Shown: one piece after another, positions 16,852-25,590 of the stretch
Numbering within the stretch: the stretch's first letter is position 1
How the letters are laid out: every line of letters begins with the position of its first letter
Assembly (NCBI RefSeq): GCF_027497195.1
Contig: NZ_CP114905.1
Coordinates: 8,286,001 to 8,350,000 of the forward strand
Direction of reading: 5' to 3'
DNA length: 64,000 bases
Source: Streptomyces sp. WMMC500
GTDB lineage: Bacteria > Actinomycetota > Actinomycetes > Streptomycetales > Streptomycetaceae
Made by a program: the position numbers and the translations under genes
The notes under the pieces: generated by a model
Seen by the model: the letters and a program-made list of their open reading frames with translations, nothing else
Databases searched by the model: none
What the model was told of the DNA's origin: nothing

Positions 16852-17472
16852 GTGGAGGTCCAGGAGACGGCTGAAGCGAAGGACCGCGTCTTCACCGTCC
16901 CCAACCTCCTCAGCATGTCCCGGCTCGTCCTGGTGCCCGTCTTCCTGTGGCTCATCCTGTGGCCCGAGTTCGGCGGCCCCGACGCCGACGGCTGGGCGCT
17001 GGGCATCCTGGCGTTCAGCGGCGTCAGCGACTATCTCGACGGCAAGCTCGCCCGGCGCTGGAACCAGGTCTCGAACCTCGGCCGCATCCTGGACCCGGCC
17101 GCCGACCGGCTCTACATCCTGGCCACGCTCGTCGGCCTGACCTGGCGGGAGATCCTGCCGCTGTGGCTGCCGGTCCTGCTGCTCTCCCGCGACGTGATCG
17201 TCGGAGCGGCCGTCTGGCTGCTCGGCCGCCACGGCTACCCGCCGCCGCAGGTGAACTTCCTCGGCAAGTCGGCCACCTTCTGCCTGATGTACGCCTTCCC
17301 GTTGCTCCTCCTCAGTGACGCAAGTGGATGGCTGTCGTCACTCTCTGCTATTTTCGGATGGGCGTTCGCCGGCTGGGGTACAGCGCTGTACTGGTGGGCC
17401 GGCGGCCTCTACCTCATCCAGGTGCGCCGTCTCATCCGAGAGGACGCCCGCGCGGACACCACCCCCGACTAG
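16852..17472 (+). CDS. CDP-alcohol phosphatidyltransferase
   Basis: GTG 16852 follows GGGGAGG with good spacing and gives 206 residues; the upstream open frame is rejected as a start. The family signature D-x2-DG-x2-AR-x8-G-x3-D-x3-D is complete, starting at [10 protein letters not shown] and ending at RILDPAADR. About five membrane helices follow the motif. Such enzymes swap CMP in CDP-diacylglycerol for an alcohol (glycerol-3-phosphate, inositol phosphate or another). The exact lipid made is not readable; this clade lies next to sugar-nucleotide and DUF881 genes in actinomycetes. Ends 47 bp before the next gene. Confidence 0.9.
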   Translation: MEVQETAEAKDRVFTVPNLLSMSRLVLVPVFLWLILWPEFGGPDADGWALGILAFSGVSDYLDGKLARRWNQVSNLGRILDPAADRLYILATLVGLTWREILPLWLPVLLLSRDVIVGAAVWLLGRHGYPPPQVNFLGKSATFCLMYAFPLLLLSDASGWLSSLSAIFGWAFAGWGTALYWWAGGLYLIQVRRLIREDARADTTPD

Positions 17473-17519
17473 GCGGCAGCCGGCATCGCCGTCTCACGCC
17501 CAAGGAGGACGCTTCCGAT

Positions 17520-20027
17520 ATGAAGGCCGTCGTGATGGCTGGGGGCGAAGGCACCCGCCTGCGCCCGATGACCGCGAGCATGCCCAAGCCCCTGCTGCCG
17601 GTGGTGAACCGGCCGATCATGGAGCACGTCCTGCGGCTGCTCAAACGCCACGGGCTGACGGAGACGGTGGTGACCGTCCAGTTCCTCGCCTCCCTGGTGC
17701 GGAACTACTTCGGGGACGGCGAGGAGCTCGGCATGGAGCTCACGTACGCCAACGAGGACCGTCCGCTGGGCACCGCCGGCAGCGTGAAGAACGCCGAGGA
17801 GGCGCTGAAGGACGACTCGTTCCTGGTGATCTCCGGCGACGCGCTGACCGACTTCGACCTCACCGACCTGATCGCGTTCCACCGCGAGAAGGGCGCGCTG
17901 GTCACCGTCTGCCTCACCCGGGTCCCCAACCCGCTGGAGTTCGGCATCACCATCGTCGACGAGGAGGGCAAGGTCGATCGGTTCCTGGAGAAGCCCACCT
18001 GGGGCCAGGTCTTCTCCGACACGGTCAACACCGGCATCTACGTGATGGAGCCCGAGGTCTTCGACTACGTCGAGGCGGACACGTCAGTCGACTGGTCCGG
18101 TGACGTCTTCCCGCAGTTGATGAAGGACGGCAAGCCCGTCTACGGCTACGTGGCGGAGGGCTACTGGGAGGACGTCGGCACCCACGAGAGCTACGTCAAG
18201 GCGCAGGCCGACGTGCTGGAGGGCAAGGTCGACCTCGATCTCGACGGCTTCGAGATCTCGCCCGGCGTCTGGGTCGCCGAGGGCGCGGAGGTGCACCCCG
18301 AGGCCGTCCTGCGCGGCCCGCTCTACATCGGCGACTACGCCAAGGTCGAGCAGGGCGCCGAGGTCCGCGAGCACTCGGTGCTCGGCTCCAACGTCGTCGT
18401 CAAGCAGGGCGCGTTCCTGCACCGCGCCGTCATCCACGACAACGTCTACATCGGCGGCCACAGCAACCTCCGCGGCTGCGTCATCGGCAAGAACACCGAC
18501 GTCATGCGCGCCGCGCGGATCGAGGACGGCGCGGTCATCGGCGACGAGTGCCTGATCGGTGAAGAATCGATCATCCAGGGCAATGTGCGGGTCTACCCCT
18601 TCAAGACCATCGAAGCGGGCGCCTTCGTCAACACCTCGGTCATCTGGGAGTCGCGCGGCCAGGCCCACCTCTTCGGCGCCCGCGGGGTCTCCGGCATCCT
18701 CAACGTCGAGATCACCCCCGAACTCGCCGTCCGGCTGGCCGGCGCGTACGCCACCACCCTGAAGAAGGGCTCCAGCGTCACGACCGCCCGCGACCACTCC
18801 CGCGGCGCCCGGGCGCTCAAGCGCGCGGTGATCTCCGCGCTGCAGGCCAGCGCCATCGACGTACGCGACCTGGAGAACGTGCCGCTGCCCGTGGCCCGGC
18901 AGCACACCGCACGCGGCAGCGCCGGCGGCATCATGATCCGCACCACGCCCGGCGTCCAGGACTCCGTCGACATCATGTTCCTCGACGAACGCGGCGCCGA
19001 CCTCTCCCAGGCCGCCCAGCGCAAGCTGGACCGCGTCTACGCCCGCCAGGAGTACCGCCGGGCGTTCCCCGGCGAGATCGGCGACCTGAGCTTCCCCGCC
19101 AGCGTCTTCGACTCCTACACCGGCTCGCTGCTGCGCGCCGTGGACGCCGGCGGCATCGCCGAGGCCGGCCTCAAGGTCGTCGTCGACGCCTCGCACGGCA
19201 GCGCCGGCCTGGTCCTCCCCAGCCTCCTCGGCCGCCTCGGCGTGGACGCGCTGACCATCAACACGGGCCTGGACGAGTCCCGGCCGACCGAGACGCCGCA
19301 GTCGCGCCGCGCCGGACTCGTCCGCCTCGGCGAGATCGTGTCCTCCGCGCGGGCCGCCTTCGGTGTGCGCTTCGACCCCGTCGGCGAGCGGATCTCGCTC
19401 GTCGACGAGAAGGGCCGGATCGTCGAGGACGACCGGGCGCTGCTCGTCATGCTTGACCTGGTCGCGGCGGAGCGGCGCAGCGGCCGGGTGGCGATGCCGG
19501 TGACGACGACACGTATCGCCGAGCAGGTGGCCGCCTACCACGGCACGCAGGTGGAGTGGACGACGACGTCCCCCGACGACCTGGCCCGGGTGGCGCGGAT
19601 GGACGACGCCGTCTTCGGCGGCGACGGCCGCGGCGGCTTCATCGTGCCGGAGTTCTCCTCCGTCTTCGACGGCGCCGCCGCCTTCGCCCGGCTCACCGGC
19701 CTGGTCGCACGCACCCAGCTCACCCTCAGCCAGATCGACGCCCGCATCCCGCAGGCGTACGTGCTCTGCCGTGACCTGGCCACGCCGTGGGCCGTCAAGG
19801 GCATGGTCATGCGCCGGGTGGTGGAGGCCGCGGGGTCCCGTGACGTCGACACCACCGACGGCGTCCGGGTCGTGGAGGCCGACGGCCGCTGGGTGCTGGT
19901 GCTGCCGGACCGCGCCGAGGCGGTCACGCACCTGTGGGCCGAGGGGCCCGACCAGGCGTCGGCCGAAGCCCTGCTCGACGAGTGGGCTGCAGTTGTCGAC
20001 GGGGGCGGCGACGGGAGCGGCGACTGA
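17520..20027 (+). CDS. Mannose-1-phosphate guanylyltransferase-like protein fused to a degenerate phosphomutase
   Basis: ATG 17520 has AAGGAGG upstream. Of 835 residues, ~1-235 are a nucleotidyltransferase with [11 protein letters not shown] (7-17) and SKP-like [10 protein letters not shown]; ~250-370 are left-handed beta-helix repeats ([14 protein letters not shown] and similar). From ~380 to the end is a phosphomannomutase/phosphoglucomutase fold. That mutase half lacks the catalytic phosphoserine motif: the TASHNP position reads IRTTPG (R474-P477). The metal loop DGDGDR reads DPVGER (619-624). It is therefore probably not a mutase but a regulatory or structural domain. The nucleotidyltransferase part should make GDP-mannose or a related NDP-sugar for cell-envelope glycans. 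Confidence 0.88.
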   Translation: MKAVVMAGGEGTRLRPMTASMPKPLLPVVNRPIMEHVLRLLKRHGLTETVVTVQFLASLVRNYFGDGEELGMELTYANEDRPLGTAGSVKNAEEALKDDSFLVISGDALTDFDLTDLIAFHREKGALVTVCLTRVPNPLEFGITIVDEEGKVDRFLEKPTWGQVFSDTVNTGIYVMEPEVFDYVEADTSVDWSGDVFPQLMKDGKPVYGYVAEGYWEDVGTHESYVKAQADVLEGKVDLDLDGFEISPGVWVAEGAEVHPEAVLRGPLYIGDYAKVEQGAEVREHSVLGSNVVVKQGAFLHRAVIHDNVYIGGHSNLRGCVIGKNTDVMRAARIEDGAVIGDECLIGEESIIQGNVRVYPFKTIEAGAFVNTSVIWESRGQAHLFGARGVSGILNVEITPELAVRLAGAYATTLKKGSSVTTARDHSRGARALKRAVISALQASAIDVRDLENVPLPVARQHTARGSAGGIMIRTTPGVQDSVDIMFLDERGADLSQAAQRKLDRVYARQEYRRAFPGEIGDLSFPASVFDSYTGSLLRAVDAGGIAEAGLKVVVDASHGSAGLVLPSLLGRLGVDALTINTGLDESRPTETPQSRRAGLVRLGEIVSSARAAFGVRFDPVGERISLVDEKGRIVEDDRALLVMLDLVAAERRSGRVAMPVTTTRIAEQVAAYHGTQVEWTTTSPDDLARVARMDDAVFGGDGRGGFIVPEFSSVFDGAAAFARLTGLVARTQLTLSQIDARIPQAYVLCRDLATPWAVKGMVMRRVVEAAGSRDVDTTDGVRVVEADGRWVLVLPDRAEAVTHLWAEGPDQASAEALLDEWAAVVDGGGDGSGD

Positions 20028-20099
20028 CGCGGGCACAGCGGAGCGAGAGTTCACCCAACCCAGGGGTCGCGGCACCATAAGGCCTCCCGGCGTGCAACG

Positions 20100-21002
20100 A
20101 TGTCCGGCATGCCGCAGCAGCCCCCCGAACGGAGCAGCGCACCGGCACGCCCCCGTCCGGACGCCTCCATGTCGCTGCTGACCCGGCTGATGGACCACAG
20201 CCTGGACGACGGGTACGCCGAGGCCGCCGCGCGCCACGGCGCCCGCCCGCGCGGCGAGCGGCTTCCGCAGCGCCTGCGCGGGCGGGCCTGGCTGGCCGCC
20301 GGCCTGGTGCTGACCGCGCTGGTCCTCACCGTCGGGGCCGCCGAGGCGCGGATCGAGGCGCCGGACCTCGCCCGCGAGCGCGAGGAGCTGATCGAGCGGG
20401 TCGAGGACCGTACCGACGCGGCGGACGACCTCGACCGCACGGTCGAGCACCTTCACGACGAGGTCGCCGACCGGCAGCGCGAGGCGCTGGAGGAGAGCGG
20501 CGGCGACCGGGCGGCCCTGCTCGCGCTGCTGGCCGGGGCCGCGGAGGCCGAGGGCCCCGGCGTACGGCTCGTGGTCGACGACGCCGCCGACGCGGGCACC
20601 GGCGCGACCGGCGGCCCGCGCAGCTCCACGAGCTTCGCCGACGACGGCCGGGTACGCGACCGCGACCTGCAGCGCATCGTCAACGGCCTCTGGCTCGCCG
20701 GCGCCGAGGCCGTCTCCGTCAACGGCCGCCGGCTCACCGCCCTGTCCGCGATCCGCGCGGCCGGCGACGCCATCCTCGTCGACAACCGCCCGCTGGCGCC
20801 CCCGTACACGGTGCTGGCCATCGGCGACGGCGAACGCCTCCTGGAGCGGTTCCGGGAGAACGCCGACGGCCACTACCTGGACGTGCTCCAGGACAACTAC
20901 GGCATCAGGGCCGGGGTCTCCGCGCGCGACGACCTCCGGCTGCCGGCCGCCACCGGCCTGTCCCTCCGCCACGCAGAACCGAAGGAGAACAACCCCTCGT
21001 GA
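20100..21002 (+). CDS. DUF881 membrane-anchored protein
   Basis: ATG 20100 (a second in-frame ATG is at 20109) gives ~300 residues: a Pro-rich cytoplasmic N-terminus, one membrane helix (WLAAGLVLTALVLTVGAA, ~62-80), a coiled coil rich in Glu/Arg (~85-140), and an extracytoplasmic DUF881 domain with GPGVRLVVDD and VNGLWLAGAEAVSVNG. Function is not known. DUF881 genes flank a small basic protein gene in a conserved actinomycete block linked to cell division and envelope genes. The stop overlaps the sbp start by 4 bp. Confidence 0.85.
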   Translation: MSGMPQQPPERSSAPARPRPDASMSLLTRLMDHSLDDGYAEAAARHGARPRGERLPQRLRGRAWLAAGLVLTALVLTVGAAEARIEAPDLAREREELIERVEDRTDAADDLDRTVEHLHDEVADRQREALEESGGDRAALLALLAGAAEAEGPGVRLVVDDAADAGTGATGGPRSSTSFADDGRVRDRDLQRIVNGLWLAGAEAVSVNGRRLTALSAIRAAGDAILVDNRPLAPPYTVLAIGDGERLLERFRENADGHYLDVLQDNYGIRAGVSARDDLRLPAATGLSLRHAEPKENNPS

Positions 21003-21331
21003 TCGCCGTACTGGGCCTCGTCGCGGGCGTCGTCATGGGCCTCGTGGTCCAGCCCGTGGTGCCGGCGGGCCTGGAGCCGTACCTGCCCATCGCCGTCGTC
21101 GCCGCGCTCGACGCGGTCTTCGGGGCGCTGCGGGCCATGCTCGACGGGATCTTCGACGACAAGGTCTTCGTGGTGTCGTTCCTGTCGAACGTCGTCGTGG
21201 CGGCGCTGATCGTCTTCCTCGGCGACAAGCTGGGCGTCGGCGCGCAGCTCTCCACGGGCGTCGTGGTCGTGCTCGGCATCCGGATCTTCTCCAACGCCGC
21301 CGCCATCCGGCGGCACGTCTTCCAGGCGTGA
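20999..21331 (+). CDS. sbp: Small basic membrane protein (DUF1290, Sbp)
   Basis: GTG at 20999 overlaps the DUF881 stop, and the gene's own stop overlaps the following GTG by 4 bp, so all three are translationally coupled. The 110 residues form about three membrane helices: VLGLVAGVVMGLVVQPVVP, an internal segment, and NVVVAALIVFLGDKLGVG. Homologues (sbp in Bacillus, lying near division genes) have no proven biochemical role. With its two DUF881 neighbours it likely makes a membrane complex. Confidence 0.88.
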   Translation: MIAVLGLVAGVVMGLVVQPVVPAGLEPYLPIAVVAALDAVFGALRAMLDGIFDDKVFVVSFLSNVVVAALIVFLGDKLGVGAQLSTGVVVVLGIRIFSNAAAIRRHVFQA

Positions 21332-22476
21332 GGCCCGTGTCCGACGAGACTCCTCCGAACCCCCCGCGCCCGGGCGACCCGCCCGCCGCGTACCCGCAGG
21401 GCACGCCGGGCGGCCCGGCCGGCGCCCCGGAGCCGCCCCGCCCGCCGGCGCCGCGGCACCAGCCGCCGCGCCACTCCCGGAAGCAGCCGCCCCAGCCGCA
21501 GCCGCCGCGTCAGCCGCCCCCGCAGCCGCCGGAGGCGCCGCAGGCGCCGACGCCGCCCGCACAGCAGCCGCCGCGCCGGCCCGACGTCCGGCAGCGGCCC
21601 CCGGAGCAGCGGCGACCTCCGGCGCCGCCGCGACCGCCAGAACAGCGGCGGCCCGCCCTGCCGCGGCCGGCGGGGCCCCCGCCGCCCGAGGGCGCGCCAC
21701 CCGCGGAGAGCACCGCGCCCGCCGAGCCGCCGCCCGCCCCGCCCGAGCCGTCGCTCGGCGCCGGCCGGCGCCGCCTGGTCGACGCCGTGTGGCCGCCCCG
21801 GCTGACCCGCTCCCAACTGATCGTCGCCCTGCTGCTGTTCGTGCTCGGCCTGGGCCTGGCCATCCAGGTCCGCTCCACCGGCGAGTCCAGCGCGCTGCGC
21901 GGCGCCCGGCAGGAGGACCTCGTGCGGATCCTGGACGAGCTGGACGACCGCACGCAGCGGCTCGAGGACGAGCGCGAGCGGCTGGAGGACCAGAAGGCGG
22001 AGCTGGAGAACAGCTCCGACCAGGCGGAGGAGGCACGCCGCCAGACGGAGGCCAAGGAGCGCCAGCTCGGCGTGCTGGCGGGCACCGTCGCCGCCGAGGG
22101 CCCCGGCATCGAGATCACCGTCCGTGGCCCCGAGGGGGCGGTCGAGGCGGACATGCTGCTCGACACGATCCAGGAGCTGCGCGCCGCCGGCGCGGAGGCG
22201 ATCCAGATCAACGGCGTGCGCGTGGTCGCGGGCACGCACTTCGCCGGCGCCGGCGAGGACGACGTGGCGATCGACGGCCGCAGGGTCTCCCAGCCGTACG
22301 TCTTCCGCGTGATCGGCCGCGCCGAGGATCTGGAGCCCGCGCTGAACATCCCCGGTGGGGTGGTTCAGACCATGGAGGAGGAGCAGGCTACGGTGTCCAT
22401 CGAGCCCCGCGACACGGTCCTCGTGGACGCCTTGCGGCGGGAGAAGCGGCCTGACTACGCTCGGTCGTCGCCGTGA
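21328..22476 (+). CDS. DUF881 membrane-anchored protein with Pro-rich N-terminus
   Basis: GTG 21328 (alternative GTG 21337) gives 382 residues. Residues ~1-145 are a Pro/Gln/Arg-rich low-complexity tail, much longer than in the first DUF881 protein. One membrane helix follows (LIVALLLFVLGLGLAIQV, ~156-173), then a charged coiled coil (~185-240), and a DUF881 domain with GPGIEITVRGPEG and AEAIQINGVRVVAG. The tail may bind partners such as SH3- or division-type proteins; that is inference from composition. Third gene of the coupled DUF881-sbp-DUF881 unit. Confidence 0.85.
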   Translation: MRPVSDETPPNPPRPGDPPAAYPQGTPGGPAGAPEPPRPPAPRHQPPRHSRKQPPQPQPPRQPPPQPPEAPQAPTPPAQQPPRRPDVRQRPPEQRRPPAPPRPPEQRRPALPRPAGPPPPEGAPPAESTAPAEPPPAPPEPSLGAGRRRLVDAVWPPRLTRSQLIVALLLFVLGLGLAIQVRSTGESSALRGARQEDLVRILDELDDRTQRLEDERERLEDQKAELENSSDQAEEARRQTEAKERQLGVLAGTVAAEGPGIEITVRGPEGAVEADMLLDTIQELRAAGAEAIQINGVRVVAGTHFAGAGEDDVAIDGRRVSQPYVFRVIGRAEDLEPALNIPGGVVQTMEEEQATVSIEPRDTVLVDALRREKRPDYARSSP

Positions 22477-22632
22477 CCTCAAGGTTACGGGGGGTCGACG
22501 CAACGGCCGCGGTTGCGTAAGGGAAACTGTCCGGGGGTTGTGGACGTTCAGTGAATGTCCGGTGCCGCTGATGCGCGTGTCGAGTGACCTGCTCGAACAC
22601 GGGCCTGTCCGACGGTCAAGGGGAAATCGCCC

Positions 22633-23457
22633 GTGAAGTTGTTCGCTAAGTTGTTCGGGAGGGGCTCGGCGGATCGGCCGGGTCGGCACCGCGCCGCGTC
22701 CCAGGGCGGCGAGGCCGGCGAGCGTGCCTTGTACCGGGACCAGGCGCCTCCGCCGCCCGGCGACATTCCGGGCGGCCAGGGCGAGTCTTATGTTGACCCT
22801 GCCGCGTCGGGCCGCATAGGTTTCGGGGAACCGTCAACCTCAAGTGCGGGTGGAGGGTTCGCCCCCGGCTCGCATCCGCCCGACGCCGCTGCGGGCGTTC
22901 CGCAGCAGGAGGCTCAGTCCATGGACCTGCCCGTATGCAACAGGTGCGGGGCCCGTAACGCCCAGGCGAGCCGGTTCTGCTCCAACTGCGGCGCCCCGCT
23001 GCGGGCAGGTGTGGCCGAGCGTCCCTCGGAGACCACCACCACGATCTCCATCTCGGGCCTCGAGGCGTACGAGGCCGAGGTCGCCAGCGGCGGGCAGGCG
23101 CTGCCGCCGCTGTCGCCCGAGGCGCAGGCGGCCGTCGACGCGCTGCCGCCCGGCTCCGCGCTGCTCGTCGTCCGCCGGGGCCCCAACTCGGGGGCCCGGT
23201 TCCTGCTGGACAGCGAGCTGACCACGGTCGGGCGCCACCCGCAGAGCGACATCTTCCTGGACGACGTCACGGTCTCCCGGCGGCACGTGGAGTTCCGCCG
23301 GACGCCTGACGGCCGGTTCTCGGTCGCCGACGTCGGCAGCCTGAACGGCACGTACGTCAACCGCGAGCGGATCGACGAGTTCGAGCTGACCAGCGGGGAC
23401 GAGGTGCAGATCGGAAAGTTCCGGCTGGTGTTCTTCGCCAGCCGGCGCGCCGCCTGA
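22633..23457 (+). CDS. Zinc-ribbon and FHA domain protein (GarA/OdhI-like)
   Basis: GTG 22633 with AAGGGG upstream gives 274 residues. A zinc ribbon CNRCGARNAQ...CSNCGAPL lies at ~97-119. A threonine-rich ETTTTISISGL (~135-145) resembles the phosphorylated ETTSVF-type loop of GarA. A C-terminal FHA domain has TTVGRHPQSDIFLDD, VSRRHVEF and LNGTYVN (phosphothreonine-binding R, S, H, N). GarA/OdhI relatives switch 2-oxoglutarate metabolism after Ser/Thr kinase phosphorylation. Position before an FtsR-type regulator is conserved in actinomycetes. The 156 bp upstream may hold its promoter but no clear boxes are seen. Confidence 0.88.
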   Translation: MKLFAKLFGRGSADRPGRHRAASQGGEAGERALYRDQAPPPPGDIPGGQGESYVDPAASGRIGFGEPSTSSAGGGFAPGSHPPDAAAGVPQQEAQSMDLPVCNRCGARNAQASRFCSNCGAPLRAGVAERPSETTTTISISGLEAYEAEVASGGQALPPLSPEAQAAVDALPPGSALLVVRRGPNSGARFLLDSELTTVGRHPQSDIFLDDVTVSRRHVEFRRTPDGRFSVADVGSLNGTYVNRERIDEFELTSGDEVQIGKFRLVFFASRRAA

Positions 23458-23489
23458 CGGCGGGAGCGGACGACCACGGGACGGAAGCG

Positions 23490-24212
23490 ATGGGCGACAC
23501 CCCGGAGGGCGGCACCGCCGCCCCGGAAGCGGACCGGCCGGACGGGCGCCGGGAACGCGACCGGCAGCTCAGCATCGGGGGCGTCCTCGCGCTGCTCCGC
23601 GAGGAGTTTCCGGAGGTCACCATCTCCAAGATCCGCTTTCTGGAGTCGGAGGGCCTGGTGGAGCCGCAGCGCTCGCCGGGCGGCTATCGCAAGTTCGGCG
23701 CCTCGGACGTCGAGCGGCTGGCCCGGATCCTGCGCATGCAGCGGGACCACTACCTGCCGCTGAAGGTCATCCGTGAGCAGTTGGACGCCGATCCCGGGGC
23801 CGGCGCCGTGCCCGGGGCCTCCGCCGGCGCGGAGGCCCCCCACGACCCGCGTATCGACCGGGCGACGCTCCTGCGCACCGCCGCCGTCGGCGAGGACGAG
23901 CTGGCGTCGTGGGAGGAGTTCGGCCTCCTCACCCCGGACGCCGACGGGCTCTACGACGCGGACGCCGCCGCCGTCGCCCGCCTCGTCGCCGAGCTCGGCA
24001 GTTACGGGCTGCAGGCGCGCCACCTGCGCGGCCTCAAGGCCGCCGCGGACCGCGAGGCCGGCCTCGTCGCACAGGTCATCGGCCCGCTGCGGCGGCACCG
24101 CAGCCTCCAGACGCGGGCCCACGCGGAAACCACCGCCGAACGGCTGATCGAGCTGTCCGCGCGGCTGCACACGACCCTCGTACGGTCCTCACTGCGCGTC
24201 GCCGGCAACTGA
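23490..24212 (+). CDS. ftsR: MerR-family regulator, FtsR-like
   Basis: ATG 23490, 240 residues. The N-terminal winged helix (RQLSIGGVLALLREEF, ISKIRFLESEGLVEP, SPGGYRKFGASDVERL) is MerR-like and is followed by an extended dimerisation and C-terminal region with no metal-binding cysteines. Its place directly after the FHA gene is the one occupied by FtsR, the MerR-type activator of ftsZ known from corynebacteria, which is why I use the name. The target genes here are not shown by the sequence. Confidence 0.8.
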   Translation: MGDTPEGGTAAPEADRPDGRRERDRQLSIGGVLALLREEFPEVTISKIRFLESEGLVEPQRSPGGYRKFGASDVERLARILRMQRDHYLPLKVIREQLDADPGAGAVPGASAGAEAPHDPRIDRATLLRTAAVGEDELASWEEFGLLTPDADGLYDADAAAVARLVAELGSYGLQARHLRGLKAAADREAGLVAQVIGPLRRHRSLQTRAHAETTAERLIELSARLHTTLVRSSLRVAGN

Positions 24213-24265
24213 CCGGTCCCGTGCTCGACTACCCAAAACCGCCGGGGTCGGCCTAGGGTTGCTGT

Positions 24266-24739
24266 GTGAACGAGCTCGACGTTGTGGGTGTCCGGGTGGA
24301 AATGCCCTCGAACCAACCGATCGTTCTCCTGCGTGAAGTGGGCGGCGACCGGTACCTCCCTATCTGGATCGGTCCCGGGGAGGCGACGGCGATCGCCTTC
24401 GCGCAGCAGGGCATGACCCCCGCGCGCCCGCTCACCCATGACCTGTTCAAGAACGTGCTGGACGCGGTCGGCCAGGAACTCTCCGAGGTCCGGATCACCG
24501 ATCTGCGGGAGGGCGTGTTCTACGCCGAGCTGGTGTTCTCCGGCGGCGCCGAGGTGAGCGCCCGCCCCTCCGACGCCATCGCGCTCGCCCTGCGCACCGG
24601 CACGCCGATCTACGGCAGCGAAGGAGTGCTCAACGACGCGGGTATCTCGATCCCGGACGAGCAGGAGGACGAGGTGGAGAAGTTCCGCGAGTTCCTCGAC
24701 CAGATCACGCCCGAGGACTTCGGTACGAACCCTCAGTGA
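24266..24739 (+). CDS. Bifunctional nuclease family protein (DUF151)
   Basis: GTG 24266 gives 157 residues. The DUF151 core is visible in VVGVRVEMPSNQPIVLLRE, LPIWIGPGEATAIAFAQQG, HDLFKNVLDAVG and SARPSDAIALALRTGTPIY. A basic/acidic C-terminal tail with EQEDEVEKFREFLD matches the UVR-like tail of actinomycete members. Some homologues have RNase/DNase activity; the in vivo role is not settled. A TAGGGT hexamer at 24254-24259 lies seven bases before GTG, suggesting a leaderless transcript, but no good -35 partner is seen. Confidence 0.88.
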   Translation: MNELDVVGVRVEMPSNQPIVLLREVGGDRYLPIWIGPGEATAIAFAQQGMTPARPLTHDLFKNVLDAVGQELSEVRITDLREGVFYAELVFSGGAEVSARPSDAIALALRTGTPIYGSEGVLNDAGISIPDEQEDEVEKFREFLDQITPEDFGTNPQ

Positions 24740-24834
24740 CATCCGCCCCGGCAGCCCGCGGGCCTACCGCACGGGCGCCGCGCGCAAACCACCCGTAGGG
24801 TGATGAGCACCCGGCGTGCCCCGTGTGGCGTTCG

Positions 24835-24863
24835 TTGACGCGCCCCGGGCGACTGCCTACCGT
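24835..24863 (+). promoter_or_regulatory. Predicted vegetative promoter of the second MerR gene
   Basis: TTGACG at 24835-24840, 17-base spacer, TACCGT at 24858-24863, 31 bases before the GTG start at 24895. This fits the HrdB-type consensus well in the -35 and fairly in the -10. Confidence 0.55.
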
Positions 24864-24894
24864 CGGGAGGCAGGTCAGGGAGCGGGAGGTCGGC

Positions 24895-25494
24895 GTGGTG
24901 GTCACGGGCGGCGGGAGATCGGCCGGAGGGGGCGGACCTGTTCCGCTGTACGGTCACGGCGCGGAGCGCGCGAGGCGGCCGCAGGCCGCCTCCGCGGACC
25001 CGGACGAGGTCGGCTACCGGGGACCCGCCGCGTGCGCCGCGGCCGGCATCACGTACCGCCAGCTCGACTACTGGGCCCGCACCGGCCTGGTCGAGCCCGG
25101 CGTCCGCGCCACGCACGGCCCGGGCGCCCAGCGGCTCTACGGCGCCCACGACGTCGTCGTCCTCAAGATCGTCAAGCGGCTGCTGGACGCCGGGGTCTCG
25201 CTGCAGAGCATCAGGACGGCCGTGCGGCACCTGCGCGCCATCGACGCCGCAGACCTGCGGCGCCTGACGCTCATCAGCGACGGCGCCACGGTCTACGAGT
25301 GCACGTCGCCCGAGGAGGTCGTCGAACTGCTCCAGGGCGGCCAGGGCATCTTCGGCATCGCCGTCGGCGTGGTCTGGAGCGACGTGCAGGCAGCCCTCGC
25401 GCAGTTGCACGCGGAGCGCGTCGACACCGGCGAGACGCTGGTCGGGCACAACGCCGCCGACGAGCTGGCCCGCCGCCGCAGCCGCGCCGGCTGA
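24895..25494 (+). CDS. MerR-family transcriptional regulator
   Basis: GTG 24895 (or 24898) follows GGGAGG with 5-8 bases spacing, giving ~199 residues. After a Gly-rich N-terminus the winged helix reads GYRGPAACAAAGITYRQLDY, WARTGLVEPGVRA, GAQRLYGAHDVVVLKIVKRL, typical of the MerR regulator found after the DUF151 gene in streptomycetes. No metal-binding cysteines or effector domain are seen; the C-terminal half (SDGATVYECTSPEEVVELL) is a small alpha/beta domain. Target unknown. Confidence 0.85.
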   Translation: MVVTGGGRSAGGGGPVPLYGHGAERARRPQAASADPDEVGYRGPAACAAAGITYRQLDYWARTGLVEPGVRATHGPGAQRLYGAHDVVVLKIVKRLLDAGVSLQSIRTAVRHLRAIDAADLRRLTLISDGATVYECTSPEEVVELLQGGQGIFGIAVGVVWSDVQAALAQLHAERVDTGETLVGHNAADELARRRSRAG

Positions 25495-25590
25495 CGCCCG
25501 CCGCGCCGGGCCCGGCCCCGTAGGGCGCCCCGGGACCGTACGGCGCCGGCACGGGCGCCCTGCGGGCGCCGACGGGCCGATGTCGTACCC

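Noticed and set aside
16539..17006. N-terminal extensions of crr and the phosphatidyltransferase
   Set aside because: Both frames are open but encode low-complexity Pro/Ala/Arg sequence, and good ribosome sites exist at the chosen starts.
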